Below are positions 25,148-33,397 of a DNA stretch of 35,309 bases, one piece after another. This DNA is from Clostridia bacterium (GTDB lineage: Bacteria; Bacillota; Clostridia; Oscillospirales; Acutalibacteraceae). The notes beneath the pieces were generated by a model. The model was not told the origin of the DNA. It saw only the letters and a list, made by a program, of their open reading frames with translations, and ran no database searches. A program made the translations under genes and the position numbers. Position 1 is the first letter of the stretch. Each line of letters starts with the position of its first letter. The stretch spans positions 1 through 35,309 of the forward strand of contig CAAGHB010000019.1 in NCBI GenBank assembly GCA_900769535.1, in the 5' to 3' direction.

Positions 25148-26422
25148 TTACTTGCTAATCATTGTGCCGCCAAGCGGTCTAATTTTAAGAACGTAGCAAT
25201 TACCCTGGCCGAATACACCTTCGATGGTGTTTATGTACTCGTCGAGCAAGTCATTTGGTACAAACGCCTGAATTGTACCGCCGAAGCCGCCGCCGTGAAC
25301 TCGGTAGGCGCCTCTGTCGCCGAGAACCTTGCCCGAGAGATACAAGGCCAATGAAAGCCCCTGTTCATACGGTGCTGATGCGGCATATACATTCTGCAAA
25401 TACATAAAGGATGACCGACCCGATTCGCGAACAAGCTTTAAGAACTTATCAAAATCCTTTGCTTTAAGCGCGTTCTTTTCCTCGACAGCGCGTCTGTTAT
25501 CGTCAAAAAAGTGAATAGAACGAAGAACAGCTCTGTCACCAAACCTTTCGCGTAATGCGGAAATATTTTTATAAAATTCAGCTTCATCAACGTTACGGAG
25601 TGCCTTTTCACCGAAATAAGCGGCTACGTCGCGCATTTCCTGCGGTACTGCGGCATATTCACAGGTCAAATCGGCATGATTTCCGCCGGTATTAACGATA
25701 CAAAGTGAGTGATTCTGACCCGCAAAATCGAAATCAACCTTTTCGATAATCGGATTTTCAACATCGGCAAAATCAATTCCTACGAATCCTCCGACTGAGC
25801 TTGCCATTTGGTCCATAAGTCCGCTCGGTTTACCGAAAAATACGTTTTCGGCATACTGCGAACACTTTGCAATAGTAACAGCGTCGATTTTATTATCGTT
25901 AAAGAGATAGCTTACAATCGTTCCGACAAGCACCTCAAAGGCGGCAGAAGAAGAAAGTCCCGAGCCCTTTATAACGTTCGACGTTGTGTAAGCATCAAAG
26001 CCGCCTATTTCGAAGCCAAGCTGCTTTATACGAGCGCAAACGCCGCGGATAAGTGAAGCCGACCTTTCCTTTTCGCTTTCGACAGGGTCAAGATTAGTGA
26101 TATCAACCTCGTCCATGTCAAATCCCTTTGACTTAATACGCACGGTTCCGCTGTCATTCTTTGATACAACGGCGATAACGTCGAGATTAACGCTACCTGC
26201 GAGTACACAACCGAGCTGATGGTCGGTATGATTTCCGCCGACCTCAGTTCTGCCGGGGGCACTGAAAAGAGAAATCTCCCTATCATCGCCGAAATAATGC
26301 GCAAAGCGGTCGCAGCAAGCTTCGTAACGTTTTATATTCTCGTCAACATCGGTATAAAGCATATCAAATGTTGAATTAAAATCACCGCAAGCGAGACTCT
26401 TTTTTACATCTGAAAAATTCAA
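25148..26422 (-). CDS. galK: Galactokinase
   Basis: This 424-residue GHMP kinase carries the galactokinase signature in a clostridial variant, GRTEVGGNHTDHQLG (about 57-71), the ATP-binding GSGLSSSAAF (about 152-161) and the third motif RVHGGGFGGTIQAF near the C terminus. It phosphorylates galactose at C1. Homologues usually have a shorter N terminus; the first 50 residues here precede the signature by more than in E. coli GalK. The start is TTG 26422, set by GGAG with an 8-base spacer; a GTG three codons upstream lies inside that site. It heads the gal-oad gene set. Confidence 0.95.
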   Translation of the reverse strand: MNFSDVKKSLACGDFNSTFDMLYTDVDENIKRYEACCDRFAHYFGDDREISLFSAPGRTEVGGNHTDHQLGCVLAGSVNLDVIAVVSKNDSGTVRIKSKGFDMDEVDITNLDPVESEKERSASLIRGVCARIKQLGFEIGGFDAYTTSNVIKGSGLSSSAAFEVLVGTIVSYLFNDNKIDAVTIAKCSQYAENVFFGKPSGLMDQMASSVGGFVGIDFADVENPIIEKVDFDFAGQNHSLCIVNTGGNHADLTCEYAAVPQEMRDVAAYFGEKALRNVDEAEFYKNISALRERFGDRAVLRSIHFFDDNRRAVEEKNALKAKDFDKFLKLVRESGRSSFMYLQNVYAASAPYEQGLSLALYLSGKVLGDRGAYRVHGGGFGGTIQAFVPNDLLDEYINTIEGVFGQGNCYVLKIRPLGGTMISK

Positions 26423-26473
26423 AATTACCACTCCAAATTTCGAGTAAACATACCCTATATTACATTAAATTAA

Positions 26474-26503
26474 ATAATAACAGATATTTATATACAATTT
26501 CAA
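26474..26503 (-). promoter_or_regulatory. Predicted promoter of galK-galT-oadG-oadB, with upstream A-tracts
   Basis: On the minus strand TTGAAA (26503-26498), 18 bases, TATTAT (26479-26474). Just upstream (26504-26545) the minus strand has several phased A-tracts, as in UP elements or curved DNA. I could not find a CcpA-type cre site. Confidence 0.6.
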
Positions 26504-26582
26504 CAGTTTTTTGCATCTTTTTTGTTTTTTTGGCAATTTATTTTATATTATTGCGGCCATAGTCGACCGAGCCCAATACAAC

Positions 26583-26623
26583 AAGTAATGCCGACACCAT
26601 TATTTATGATGTCGGCATTACTT
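26583..26623 (-). terminator. Probable terminator after sigE
   Basis: A perfect 14-bp stem (26610-26623 with 26583-26596) and a 13-base loop lie 8 bases after the sigE stop. The T-run after it is weak, so efficiency is uncertain. Confidence 0.65.
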
Positions 26624-26630
26624 AATAGAC

Positions 26631-27356
26631 CTATTTTGCGCTCAAACATTTTTCGGTATGCTCGATCTCAACTCTCATTCGATCAATAATCTTTTTTTCC
26701 AATCGGGATATATACGACTGCGATATACCTAACTTGTCGGCTACCTCCTTTTGAGTATGCTCACGGTTACCGGAGAAGCCGAAACGAAGCTGCATAATCA
26801 GCTTCTCACGCGGAGACAGCTTATCCATCAAGCTATGTAACAGTACCGCTTCATCATAGGTTTCTATTCCCCTGTTAATCTCCTCTCCGTCACTCCCCAG
26901 CACATCGGATAACAGCAGCTCATTGCCGTCCCAATCAACGTTAAGCGGCTCGTCAATCGAAACCTCTATCCTAAACGACGACGTTTTTCTTAAATGCATA
27001 AGAATTTCATTTTCTATACACCTTGAAGCATAGGTAGCAAGTTTTATATTTTTTTCCGGACAAAAAGTTTTAACCGCCTTAATAAGCCCGATTGTACCAA
27101 TAGATATTAAATCCTCTACTCCCGACGCCGTACCCTCAAATTTCTTTGCAATATATACCACTAACCGAAGATTGTGTGTAATCAGCTTATCTCTCACCGA
27201 CTCATCACCGTTTGAATACCTTTCGAGAAGTGCTTTTTCCTCCTCCTTTGATAACGGCGGAGGCAAAAGCTCGGGTCCGTTTATATAGTCGATTTCAGGC
27301 ACGGGTTGAAGTTTACATAATATTGTTTCAATTATTCTCTTAATCCATTTAACCAT
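26631..27356 (-). CDS. sigE: Sporulation sigma factor sigma-E (pro-sigma-E)
   Basis: This 241-residue protein is close to the Bacillus length of 239. The N-terminal pro-region (about residues 1-25, [12 protein letters not shown], amphipathic) is followed by the [12 protein letters not shown] junction where mature sigma-E begins nearby. Region 2 ([41 protein letters not shown]) and region 4 ([28 protein letters not shown]) are intact. Sigma-E drives mother-cell gene expression after asymmetric division. AGGAGA lies 9 bases before ATG 27356; the frame is open further upstream but overlaps spoIIGA. It directly follows the gene for its processing protease; sigG, often next in Bacillus, is not downstream. 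Confidence 0.96.
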   Translation of the reverse strand: MVKWIKRIIETILCKLQPVPEIDYINGPELLPPPLSKEEEKALLERYSNGDESVRDKLITHNLRLVVYIAKKFEGTASGVEDLISIGTIGLIKAVKTFCPEKNIKLATYASRCIENEILMHLRKTSSFRIEVSIDEPLNVDWDGNELLLSDVLGSDGEEINRGIETYDEAVLLHSLMDKLSPREKLIMQLRFGFSGNREHTQKEVADKLGISQSYISRLEKKIIDRMRVEIEHTEKCLSAK

Positions 27357-27369
27357 CGATGATTTTCTC

Positions 27370-28191
27370 CTAAATGATATCATAATTCGCAACCGCCTTA
27401 TATTCACATTCAAATTTATGTAATGACACGCCTATTAAGATATTGTCTGACTTTCTTTCGTCAATGTACAATGCGTCGGGTTTAAAAACCGGCATCAGCC
27501 CATCGTTACCCACCGTATTATACGGAATATAACGAATTTTATTTCTGACAATCGTTTCTGTATCAAGATTATCAGAATCTATTAAAATACATTTCAATAT
27601 TGCCTTATCCACAACAGCTACCGGCATATCGGTAAAGGCGTCGCGAAGCATATTTCCCGTATCAATAAGACAGCTGAATTCAACCGATTTTCCGTTATGC
27701 TTTACCGTCATTTTTACCGTCTTTCTATCATTTTTTGAAAAGCCGCCGTTTAGCGCACGTACCACTATTATAACCGCATAAATGAGCGCCGAACCGACTA
27801 TCAGTTCAAATGCCGAAATGTCAAAATAAATAACCGAATTATTTATGATTAACCCACTCGGCTGAATGAGCTGATAAAGGAAATAGACACTGCCGCTGAA
27901 TAAAAAGGAAACAAGAAAAAACGAAGCCAAACGCTTCATAAAAGCGCGTAAATTATGGAATCCAAACACCGAAAGAATAATGAAAACAGCTATTATAAGC
28001 TGACACAGCATTGAAAAGATTTCACTTTGTTGAGGGATTAGTATAACGAGGGAGCAAATTCCTCCAACAGCAGAACCGAGAAAAAGCCGCAAAAACCTAC
28101 GGGGTGTACGTAAAAATGCGCAAGTAGCCAAAAGTATAAAATAATTAACGTATGTATTTATTAAAACGAGTATATCGGCATACACGGTCAT
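27370..28191 (-). CDS. spoIIGA: Sigma-E factor-processing peptidase SpoIIGA
   Basis: This protein of about 273 residues has five hydrophobic segments in its N-terminal 150 residues. The cytoplasmic aspartic-protease domain carries [14 protein letters not shown], with the catalytic Asp at about residue 177, and RYIPYNTVG. It dimerises in the septal membrane and cuts the pro-sequence off sigma-E. Coupling with sigE in one operon supports the call. The start is uncertain: GAGG is 2 bases from ATG 28191 and 8 bases from GTG 28185. An earlier GTG at 28203 lies at the predicted transcription start and is unlikely. Confidence 0.94.
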   Translation of the reverse strand: MTVYADILVLINTYVNYFILLATCAFLRTPRRFLRLFLGSAVGGICSLVILIPQQSEIFSMLCQLIIAVFIILSVFGFHNLRAFMKRLASFFLVSFLFSGSVYFLYQLIQPSGLIINNSVIYFDISAFELIVGSALIYAVIIVVRALNGGFSKNDRKTVKMTVKHNGKSVEFSCLIDTGNMLRDAFTDMPVAVVDKAILKCILIDSDNLDTETIVRNKIRYIPYNTVGNDGLMPVFKPDALYIDERKSDNILIGVSLHKFECEYKAVANYDII

Positions 28192-28210
28192 ATCCTCAAT
28201 CACCGAAATA

Positions 28211-28267
28211 ATTATAACCCAAAAACCGAAAAAATAATGTCAAACCGAGTAACTGAATAATGTCGAT
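28211..28267 (-). promoter_or_regulatory. spoIIG promoter with long spacer and Spo0A-box-like sites
   Basis: On the minus strand TTGACA (28243-28238) and TATAAT (28216-28211) are both perfect but 21 bases apart. The Bacillus spoIIG promoter has a similarly long (22-base) spacer and needs Spo0A-P. The sequence TGTCAAA (28238-28244, plus-strand reading) matches the TGTCRAA form of the 0A box and overlaps the -35; TGTCGAT (28261-28267) is a 6-of-7 match 23 bases away. The spacing implies transcription begins close to 28204. Confidence 0.7.
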
Positions 28268-28301
28268 AAATGATATATTTTAGTTTACATAAAACATAAA
28301 A

Positions 28302-28329
28302 GCTGCACGGCATTTTTTTGCCGTACAGC
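28302..28329 (-). terminator. Terminator of the putative lipoprotein gene
   Basis: An 11-bp stem with one mismatch (28319-28329 with 28302-28312) and an A-rich loop is followed on the minus strand by TTTTATGTTTT. Confidence 0.8.
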
Positions 28330-28349
28330 CAAACTCAAAATATCATATT

Positions 28350-28880
28350 TTAATCAATCATCAGGGTGTCAAGCATTGATGAAAGCGTCTCGTTAGCAGT
28401 ATTATCATCACCAAATTCGAAAACTAATATCAGGCATTCATTTTGTACAGGTATAAGATAATATTCACGGCTTTTGCCCTCTTTTTCTGCCGTAAAATAA
28501 CGCGCAGTGTAAAATTCACGTCCGACGGCAATCGATTCCGACTTTGATAAAGCGTATTGCTCTCCGCTAAGCTTGCTTGAAATTTCATCGAGGGTGGTAT
28601 CAACCGTTTTACCTCCCGAGAGGTTAACTTCAAGAAAAGCGGTACCTTTCTTTGCTGAAAAAGTATCATTATCGCCCAACTTGTATTCAAATAAATCTGT
28701 ATTAACTCCGATTGCATAACCCTTATCACTCAAAACCATAGTTAGCTTATTATCTGTGCTATTTGATTCGGAGGTTATGCTGCTTATAGAATTATCGATT
28801 TCCCCTATATCATTATCAGAACAGCAACACAGGGCAAAAATCATAAAAGTTATCATGAACAAAATCATCAGTTTTTTCAT
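28350..28880 (-). CDS. Putative secreted lipoprotein of unknown function
   Basis: This 176-residue protein starts with a signal-peptide-like segment (MKKLMILFMITFMIFAL) that ends in three Cys (CCCSDND). The lipobox is not canonical, since Leu or Cys stands at -1 instead of Gly, Ala or Ser, but an Asp/Ser-rich linker directly after the Cys is typical of lipoproteins. Residues 45-176 form a small alpha/beta domain with DKGYAIGVN, AFLEVNLSGGK and an EYYLIPVQNECLILVF strand pair. I do not recognise the family. AGAGGTGG precedes the ATG. It is a single-gene unit between spoIIGA and a divergent GH39 gene. Confidence 0.72.
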   Translation of the reverse strand: MKKLMILFMITFMIFALCCCSDNDIGEIDNSISSITSESNSTDNKLTMVLSDKGYAIGVNTDLFEYKLGDNDTFSAKKGTAFLEVNLSGGKTVDTTLDEISSKLSGEQYALSKSESIAVGREFYTARYFTAEKEGKSREYYLIPVQNECLILVFEFGDDNTANETLSSMLDTLMID

Positions 28881-28901
28881 TCAAAATCCACCTCTTTTTA
28901 A

Positions 28902-28930
28902 AGTATAACACTATATATTGGATATTTCAA
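28902..28930 (-). promoter_or_regulatory. Promoter of the putative lipoprotein gene
   Basis: On the minus strand TTGAAA (28930-28925), 17 bases, TATACT (28907-28902), about 21 bases before the ATG. Confidence 0.68.
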
Positions 28931-28941
28931 TCTAATTTATA

Positions 28942-28971
28942 TTGACATTGGCACACTATTTAGATTATACT
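28942..28971 (+). promoter_or_regulatory. Promoter of the GH39 gene
   Basis: TTGACA (28942-28947), 18 bases, TATACT (28966-28971), about 31 bases before the start codon. It diverges from the lipoprotein promoter; the two -35 elements are 11 bases apart. Confidence 0.68.
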
Positions 28972-29002
28972 TGACTTAAATCATCAAAGGAGCATATATA
29001 TT

Positions 29003-30481
29003 ATGATTTTTAACATCAATAGCAAAGGAAATACTACACCGTTTAAACATTATTGGGAAATGTGCGTCGGCAGCTGCCACGCGTATACCGCCCTTCGCGA
29101 AGATTATCGCAACCAGCTTAAAAAAGCACACGATGAGCTTGGATTTGAGTACGTTCGTTTTCACGGACTTTTTAACGACGACATGGGAATATGTAAAAGG
29201 CGTTGGAACGGCGAAACCAAATCAACTTACATATCATACAATTTCGTTAACTCGGATAATATTTTTGAATTCTTGCTTTCTATCGGTATGAAGCCCTTTA
29301 TCGAGCTCGGATTTATGCCCGAATGCCTCGCATCAGGTACTAAAACCTGCTTCCATTACAAAGGAAACGTTACCTTGCCGAAGGATTACGAGGAATGGTA
29401 CAAACTTGTAAAGGCGTTCACTCAGCATTGTGTTGACCGCTTTGGAATCGACGAGGTTAAGACCTGGTATTTCGAGGTTTGGAACGAGCCCAACCTTGAC
29501 TTCTTCTTTGACGGTACAAAGGAGGACTACTTTGAGCTTTATAAGCATTCTGCACTCGCGATAAAGAGCGTAAACGAGGAACTTCGTGTAGGTGGCCCCG
29601 CCACATCGGTTAACGCATGGGTTCTCGATATGGTCAACTACTGCGAAAGCAACAACGTTCCCCTCGATTTTATCACAACCCATCACTATCCCTCCGATGA
29701 CCCTCTCTGGAAAAATCAGGACATGAGCTTGGACGAATTCTGGAAAAAGCTCGGTCACCTTATGGGTAAATATGAACGCGGCATTCTTAAAAAGATGACC
29801 GCAAGAGCAAGAGAAGAAGCCGGAAAATATCCGCTTATGTACACCGAATGGAACACGTCGGCAATTATCGGCGAGGAACAGCACGACGAAAACTATGCAG
29901 CCGCCCTCGTTACAAAGGCGATTTCAGACAATGACGGTCTGGTAGAAGCATATTCCTACTGGACATTTACCGATATTTTTGAAGAAAACTGTCAGATTCC
30001 GGGTGAATTCCACGGCGGTTTCGGACTTCAAACCTATCACGGAATTAAAAAGCCGGTATACCATTCATTTGAGCTTCTCCACTCGCTTGGCACAGAACGA
30101 CTCGAGGTTGAAGGATACAAAGAGGGCGACACAGTCGAGGTTGTTGCTACAAAGGTGGAAAACGGACTTTCACTCGTTGCCTTTAACCACAATGTTCCGA
30201 CAGGCGAAATCAAAGCCGAGCCAATCGAAATCAAAATTTCGGGAATTGATAAGGTTACCGACGTTACCGTTCGTAAGTCCGACGAGGAACACGCTAACGC
30301 CAAAAACGTTTGGAAATCGCTCGGAGCTCCCGAATACGTTTACGGCGACACGCTTAAAACAATAAGCGAAAAGGCCGAGCTTGTAACCGAAAAGCCAGAT
30401 TGGACACTTGACGGCGACGAACTCACCATTAAGGTTACAATGCCAGAACATTCGGTTTACGGATTTGAAATTAGATTTTAA
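29003..30481 (+). CDS. Glycoside hydrolase family 39 beta-xylosidase-like enzyme
   Basis: This 492-residue protein is a typical GH39 (clan GH-A) enzyme: a TIM barrel of about 340 residues and a C-terminal beta-sandwich. The acid/base Glu is in EVWNEPNLDFF (Glu 162) and the nucleophile Glu in MYTEWNTS (Glu 282). The early segment FEYVRFHGLFNDDMG is characteristic of GH39 xylosidases. The family releases xylose from xylo-oligosaccharides; other GH39 specificities exist, so the substrate is inferred. There is no signal peptide, so the enzyme works inside the cell. AAAGGAG lies 13 bases before the ATG. It is a single-gene unit ended by a strong terminator. Confidence 0.94.
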   Translation: MIFNINSKGNTTPFKHYWEMCVGSCHAYTALREDYRNQLKKAHDELGFEYVRFHGLFNDDMGICKRRWNGETKSTYISYNFVNSDNIFEFLLSIGMKPFIELGFMPECLASGTKTCFHYKGNVTLPKDYEEWYKLVKAFTQHCVDRFGIDEVKTWYFEVWNEPNLDFFFDGTKEDYFELYKHSALAIKSVNEELRVGGPATSVNAWVLDMVNYCESNNVPLDFITTHHYPSDDPLWKNQDMSLDEFWKKLGHLMGKYERGILKKMTARAREEAGKYPLMYTEWNTSAIIGEEQHDENYAAALVTKAISDNDGLVEAYSYWTFTDIFEENCQIPGEFHGGFGLQTYHGIKKPVYHSFELLHSLGTERLEVEGYKEGDTVEVVATKVENGLSLVAFNHNVPTGEIKAEPIEIKISGIDKVTDVTVRKSDEEHANAKNVWKSLGAPEYVYGDTLKTISEKAELVTEKPDWTLDGDELTIKVTMPEHSVYGFEIRF

Positions 30482-30503
30482 TTAAACATAGATTAAGCGC
30501 TAC

Positions 30504-30539
30504 GGTCTGCATTTATGAATTTAAATGCAGACCTTTTTT
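30504..30539 (+). terminator. Terminator of the GH39 gene
   Basis: A perfect 12-bp stem (30504-30515 with 30522-30533) and a 6-base loop are followed by TTTTTT. Confidence 0.92.
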
Positions 30540-30620
30540 ATGTCAAAAAAGAGCACCTACGCATAATCTAATATTGAATGTAATCACGCTGAACGATAAA
30601 CGAAAGGCAGGTTTTTTAAG

Positions 30621-30839
30621 GTGGGCAACAATCTGATAATGGTGAGTTCGATTACCCACGCAATTCGTGGACGCGACCTGCTGAAACAAAAAGGTTTTAA
30701 AGCGTCCATTCAAAAAACTCCCGGTGGTCTTGATACAGCCGGTTGCGGATACAGTATCTATGTCGATAACAATATTGATTCAGCGCAAAAAATAGTTTCA
30801 GCGGCTGGGATAAAGATACTCGGTATTGCAAAAATGTAA
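30621..30839 (+). CDS. DUF3343-family small protein (putative sulfur/selenium carrier)
   Basis: This 72-residue protein has the DUF3343 pattern: an N-terminal VSSITHAIRGRDLLKQKGF helix, a TPGGLDTAGCGYSIYV segment with one conserved Cys (residue 42), and a C-terminal beta strand. DUF3343 proteins are often encoded beside selenium or sulfur metabolism genes and are thought to carry persulfide or selenide, but this is not proven. The start is GTG 30621, because AAAGGCAGG lies 9 bases upstream; an in-frame ATG at 30639 is less well supported. It precedes the desulfurase-like gene by 21 bases, so they form an operon. No convincing promoter was found in the 80 bases before it. Confidence 0.82.
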   Translation: MGNNLIMVSSITHAIRGRDLLKQKGFKASIQKTPGGLDTAGCGYSIYVDNNIDSAQKIVSAAGIKILGIAKM

Positions 30840-30860
30840 TAAACTATTTGGAGGCAAATC

Positions 30861-32012
30861 ATGATATATTTAGACAATGCGGCAACAACCTTTCCAAAAC
30901 CTCAATCGGTTATAAAAGCGGTGGCAAATTCGATTAAAACGTCGGCAAATCCCGGAAGAAGCGGACACGACCTATCACAAAACACCGCTATCGAAATCTA
31001 TAAGGTCAGAGAAAAGGTTAAAAATCTCTTTGGTGCCGATTCGGTTGAAAAGGTTGTATTCACCCTCAACTGCACACACGCAATCAACTATGTTTTAAAA
31101 GGACTCGTTAAAAAGGGTGACCGCATTGTCACCTCTTCCTTTGAGCATAATGCAGTTATGCGACCGCTTGAAAAACTAAAAAAGCAGGGTGTCTTCGTTG
31201 ATATAGCAGAAGCGTATCCCGATGATAGAGAAGCCACCATCCGTTCCTTTTCACGTTTAATAAATACTCGTACAAAGCTCGTAATATGCACCGCCGCATC
31301 GAATGTAATCGGGCTTAAAATGCCAATCAAAGAAATCGGCGATATGTGCAAACAGTTTGGCGCAAAATTTGCCGTAGATGCGGCCCAACTTGCCGGTGTA
31401 TGCGACATAAACGTAAAAGAAAACAACATTGACTATTTATGTATAGCGTCTCACAAGGGGCTGTATGCGCCTATGGGTACCGGAATATTGGTTATAAACA
31501 ACGATGACGAGCTCGACACCATTATTGAAGGCGGAACGGGTACGGCATCAATTATGCTCGACCAGCCACGCGATTTACCTGAAATGCTCGAAAGCGGAAC
31601 GGTAAACGTTTCGGGCATAATGGGAATTGGCGCCGGTATCGACTTTATAAATTCAAAAGGCATGGGAAACATCTATAATCACGAAATGAAACTGATAAGA
31701 CGGCTTTATTCTGCGCTGAAAAGCACTCCGGGTGTAAAAATTTATACGCCAATGCCCGACAACAACTATGCTCCTGTACTTTCGTTTAACATAAGCGGTC
31801 TCAATAGTATTGAAGCGGCATCATTGCTGAGCAAGGCAGGATTTGCAACAAGAGCAGGGCTTCACTGTGCTCCCCTTGCGCACAAACGGCTCGGCACAAT
31901 CGAAAGCGGCACCGTACGAGTTTGCCCGTCAATATTTACAACAACCGAACAGATTGATAAATTCATAATCGCTGTTAAAAATTTTTCCTCAAAAAGAAGA
32001 ACAGTTTTTTGA
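30861..32012 (+). CDS. Cysteine desulfurase-like class V aminotransferase
   Basis: This 383-residue PLP enzyme starts with IYLDNAATTFPKP and has the PLP-binding Asp/Gln segment AVDAAQLAG (about 171-179). The Schiff-base Lys is in CIASHKGLYAPMG (Lys 199) and the catalytic-loop Cys in TRAGLHCAPLAH (Cys 336). The features match the cysteine-desulfurase-related branch of clostridial class V enzymes rather than IscS or SufS. It likely takes sulfur (or selenium) from cysteine, with the neighbouring DUF3343 protein a possible acceptor. GGAGG lies 6 bases before the ATG. The last residues (SSKRRTVF) overlap no other gene. Confidence 0.9.
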   Translation: MIYLDNAATTFPKPQSVIKAVANSIKTSANPGRSGHDLSQNTAIEIYKVREKVKNLFGADSVEKVVFTLNCTHAINYVLKGLVKKGDRIVTSSFEHNAVMRPLEKLKKQGVFVDIAEAYPDDREATIRSFSRLINTRTKLVICTAASNVIGLKMPIKEIGDMCKQFGAKFAVDAAQLAGVCDINVKENNIDYLCIASHKGLYAPMGTGILVINNDDELDTIIEGGTGTASIMLDQPRDLPEMLESGTVNVSGIMGIGAGIDFINSKGMGNIYNHEMKLIRRLYSALKSTPGVKIYTPMPDNNYAPVLSFNISGLNSIEAASLLSKAGFATRAGLHCAPLAHKRLGTIESGTVRVCPSIFTTTEQIDKFIIAVKNFSSKRRTVF

Positions 32013-32019
32013 AAAAGAC

Positions 32020-32048
32020 TTGAAAAATAAAGAAAAAGGTGTTAAAAT
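32020..32048 (+). promoter_or_regulatory. Promoter of the pheST T-box transcript
   Basis: TTGAAA (32020-32025), 17 bases, TAAAAT (32043-32048). It lies directly after the desulfurase stop codon; transcription would start near 32055, just before the T-box. Confidence 0.72.
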
Positions 32049-32059
32049 GTCCATATTAA

Positions 32060-32334
32060 CGCTGTGACGAAGAAAAGTAGTTGAAACCACCGATATTCAG
32101 AGATTGTGTGTCACCGGCTGAAAGCACGCATATACCGATATTCATCGAAGTTCACTTCCGAGCGGTACGGCTTAAATCGTGTTAAACGAGAGTAGGCCGT
32201 AACGGAAAATGGCACCGTTATCAAGTCATGTCGAGTGGCCGCTTGATTTTTTCATCAATGCGGTTATTAGGGTGGTACCGCGGAATAAAGTTATTTCGTC
32301 CCTTGTTCCTATTACGGAGCAAGGGGCTTTTTTT
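32060..32334 (+). promoter_or_regulatory. T-box riboswitch leader controlling pheST
   Basis: The leader has the typical GACGAAGAAAAGTAG start, an AGAGA bulge segment in stem I, the highly conserved T-box sequence AGGGTGGTACCGCG (32269-32282), and a terminator stem (32298-32309 with 32316-32327) followed by TTTTTTT. Uncharged tRNA-Phe pairs with the specifier in stem I and its NCCA end with the T-box, which favours the antiterminator. The specifier is probably TTC at 32151-32153 (in GAAGTTCACTTCC); another TTC lies at 32141-32143. The tRNA assignment follows from the downstream genes. This element accounts for the 350-base gap before pheS. Confidence 0.95.
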
Positions 32335-32362
32335 ATGTTTAATAATCTAATGAGGTGATAAT

Positions 32363-33382
32363 ATGAAAGAACAGATTAAGCAAATTCGTCAGGTTGCCGA
32401 AGAGGCAATCGCGGCTGCTCAATCAGAACAGGAAATCGAAGCGCTCCGCATTCGTTTTCTCGGAAAAAAAGGCGAACTCACCGCTATTTTAAAGCAAATG
32501 GGCGGCGTTTCTCCCGAAGAAAGACCGATTATCGGTCAACTCGCTAACGAGGTCAGAAGCTACATAGAGGACCAGATTTCGACCATCAGCGCCAGCTTAA
32601 AGGCGCAATCAGCTGCTAAAAAGCTCGAAAGTGAAAAAATTGACGTTACCATTCCCGGACGAGCTACCACTCTCGGTCAAAAGCATCCGCTTAACATCGT
32701 ACTTGACGAAATAAAGGAAATATTCTTGGGCATGGGCTTTGACGTTGCGGAAGGTCCCGAGGTTGAGCTTGATTACTACAACTTTGAAGCGCTCAACATC
32801 CCGAAGGACCACCCTGCCAGAGATACTCAGGACACATTCTATATCACCGAAAATATCCTTCTCCGTACCCAGACATCTCCCGTACAGGTTCGCGTTATGG
32901 AAAAGCAAAAGCCGCCCATCCGCGTAATTTCTCCGGGACGTGTTTATCGTTCGGATGCAGTTGACGCTACCCACTCACCCGTTTTCCATCAGATTGAGGG
33001 ACTCGTTGTGGACAAGGGTATCACTATGGGCGACCTTAAAGGCACGTTAGAGGATTTCGCAAAGCGTCTTTACGGTGACGATTCGGTATTCCGTTTCCGT
33101 CCCCACCACTTCCCCTTCACCGAGCCGTCGGCAGAAATGGACACGATGTGCTTCAACTGTCAGGGCAAGGGTTGCCGTCTGTGCAAAGGCGAAGGTTGGA
33201 TCGAAATTCTCGGTTGCGGAATGGTTCACCCGAAGGTTCTCGCAAATTGCGGAATCGACCCCGAGGAATACAGCGGTTTCGCCTTTGGTCTCGGTTTAGA
33301 GCGTATCGTTATGCGCCGCTTTGGTATCGACGATATGCGCTTATTGTTCGAAAATGACATTAGATTTTTAAATCAGTTTTAA
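32363..33382 (+). CDS. pheS: Phenylalanyl-tRNA synthetase alpha subunit
   Basis: This 339-residue protein has an N-terminal coiled coil (about 1-90) and a class II catalytic core with motif 2 ([21 protein letters not shown]), [13 protein letters not shown], and motif 3 ([11 protein letters not shown]). Residues 263-274 carry four Cys in C-x2-C-x4-C-x2-C with Gly-rich spacing, a small zinc-type insert often found in Firmicute PheS. It charges tRNA-Phe as an alpha2-beta2 tetramer with PheT. GAGGTGATAAT precedes the ATG. Expression is controlled by the T-box upstream. Confidence 0.97.
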   Translation: MKEQIKQIRQVAEEAIAAAQSEQEIEALRIRFLGKKGELTAILKQMGGVSPEERPIIGQLANEVRSYIEDQISTISASLKAQSAAKKLESEKIDVTIPGRATTLGQKHPLNIVLDEIKEIFLGMGFDVAEGPEVELDYYNFEALNIPKDHPARDTQDTFYITENILLRTQTSPVQVRVMEKQKPPIRVISPGRVYRSDAVDATHSPVFHQIEGLVVDKGITMGDLKGTLEDFAKRLYGDDSVFRFRPHHFPFTEPSAEMDTMCFNCQGKGCRLCKGEGWIEILGCGMVHPKVLANCGIDPEEYSGFAFGLGLERIVMRRFGIDDMRLLFENDIRFLNQF

Positions 33383-33397
33383 GGAGGTGCTTTGATT

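Noticed and set aside
29333..29884. 183-codon open frame antisense to the GH39 gene
   Set aside because: The sense strand carries an intact, well-conserved enzyme; the antisense product looks like a codon-bias artefact.
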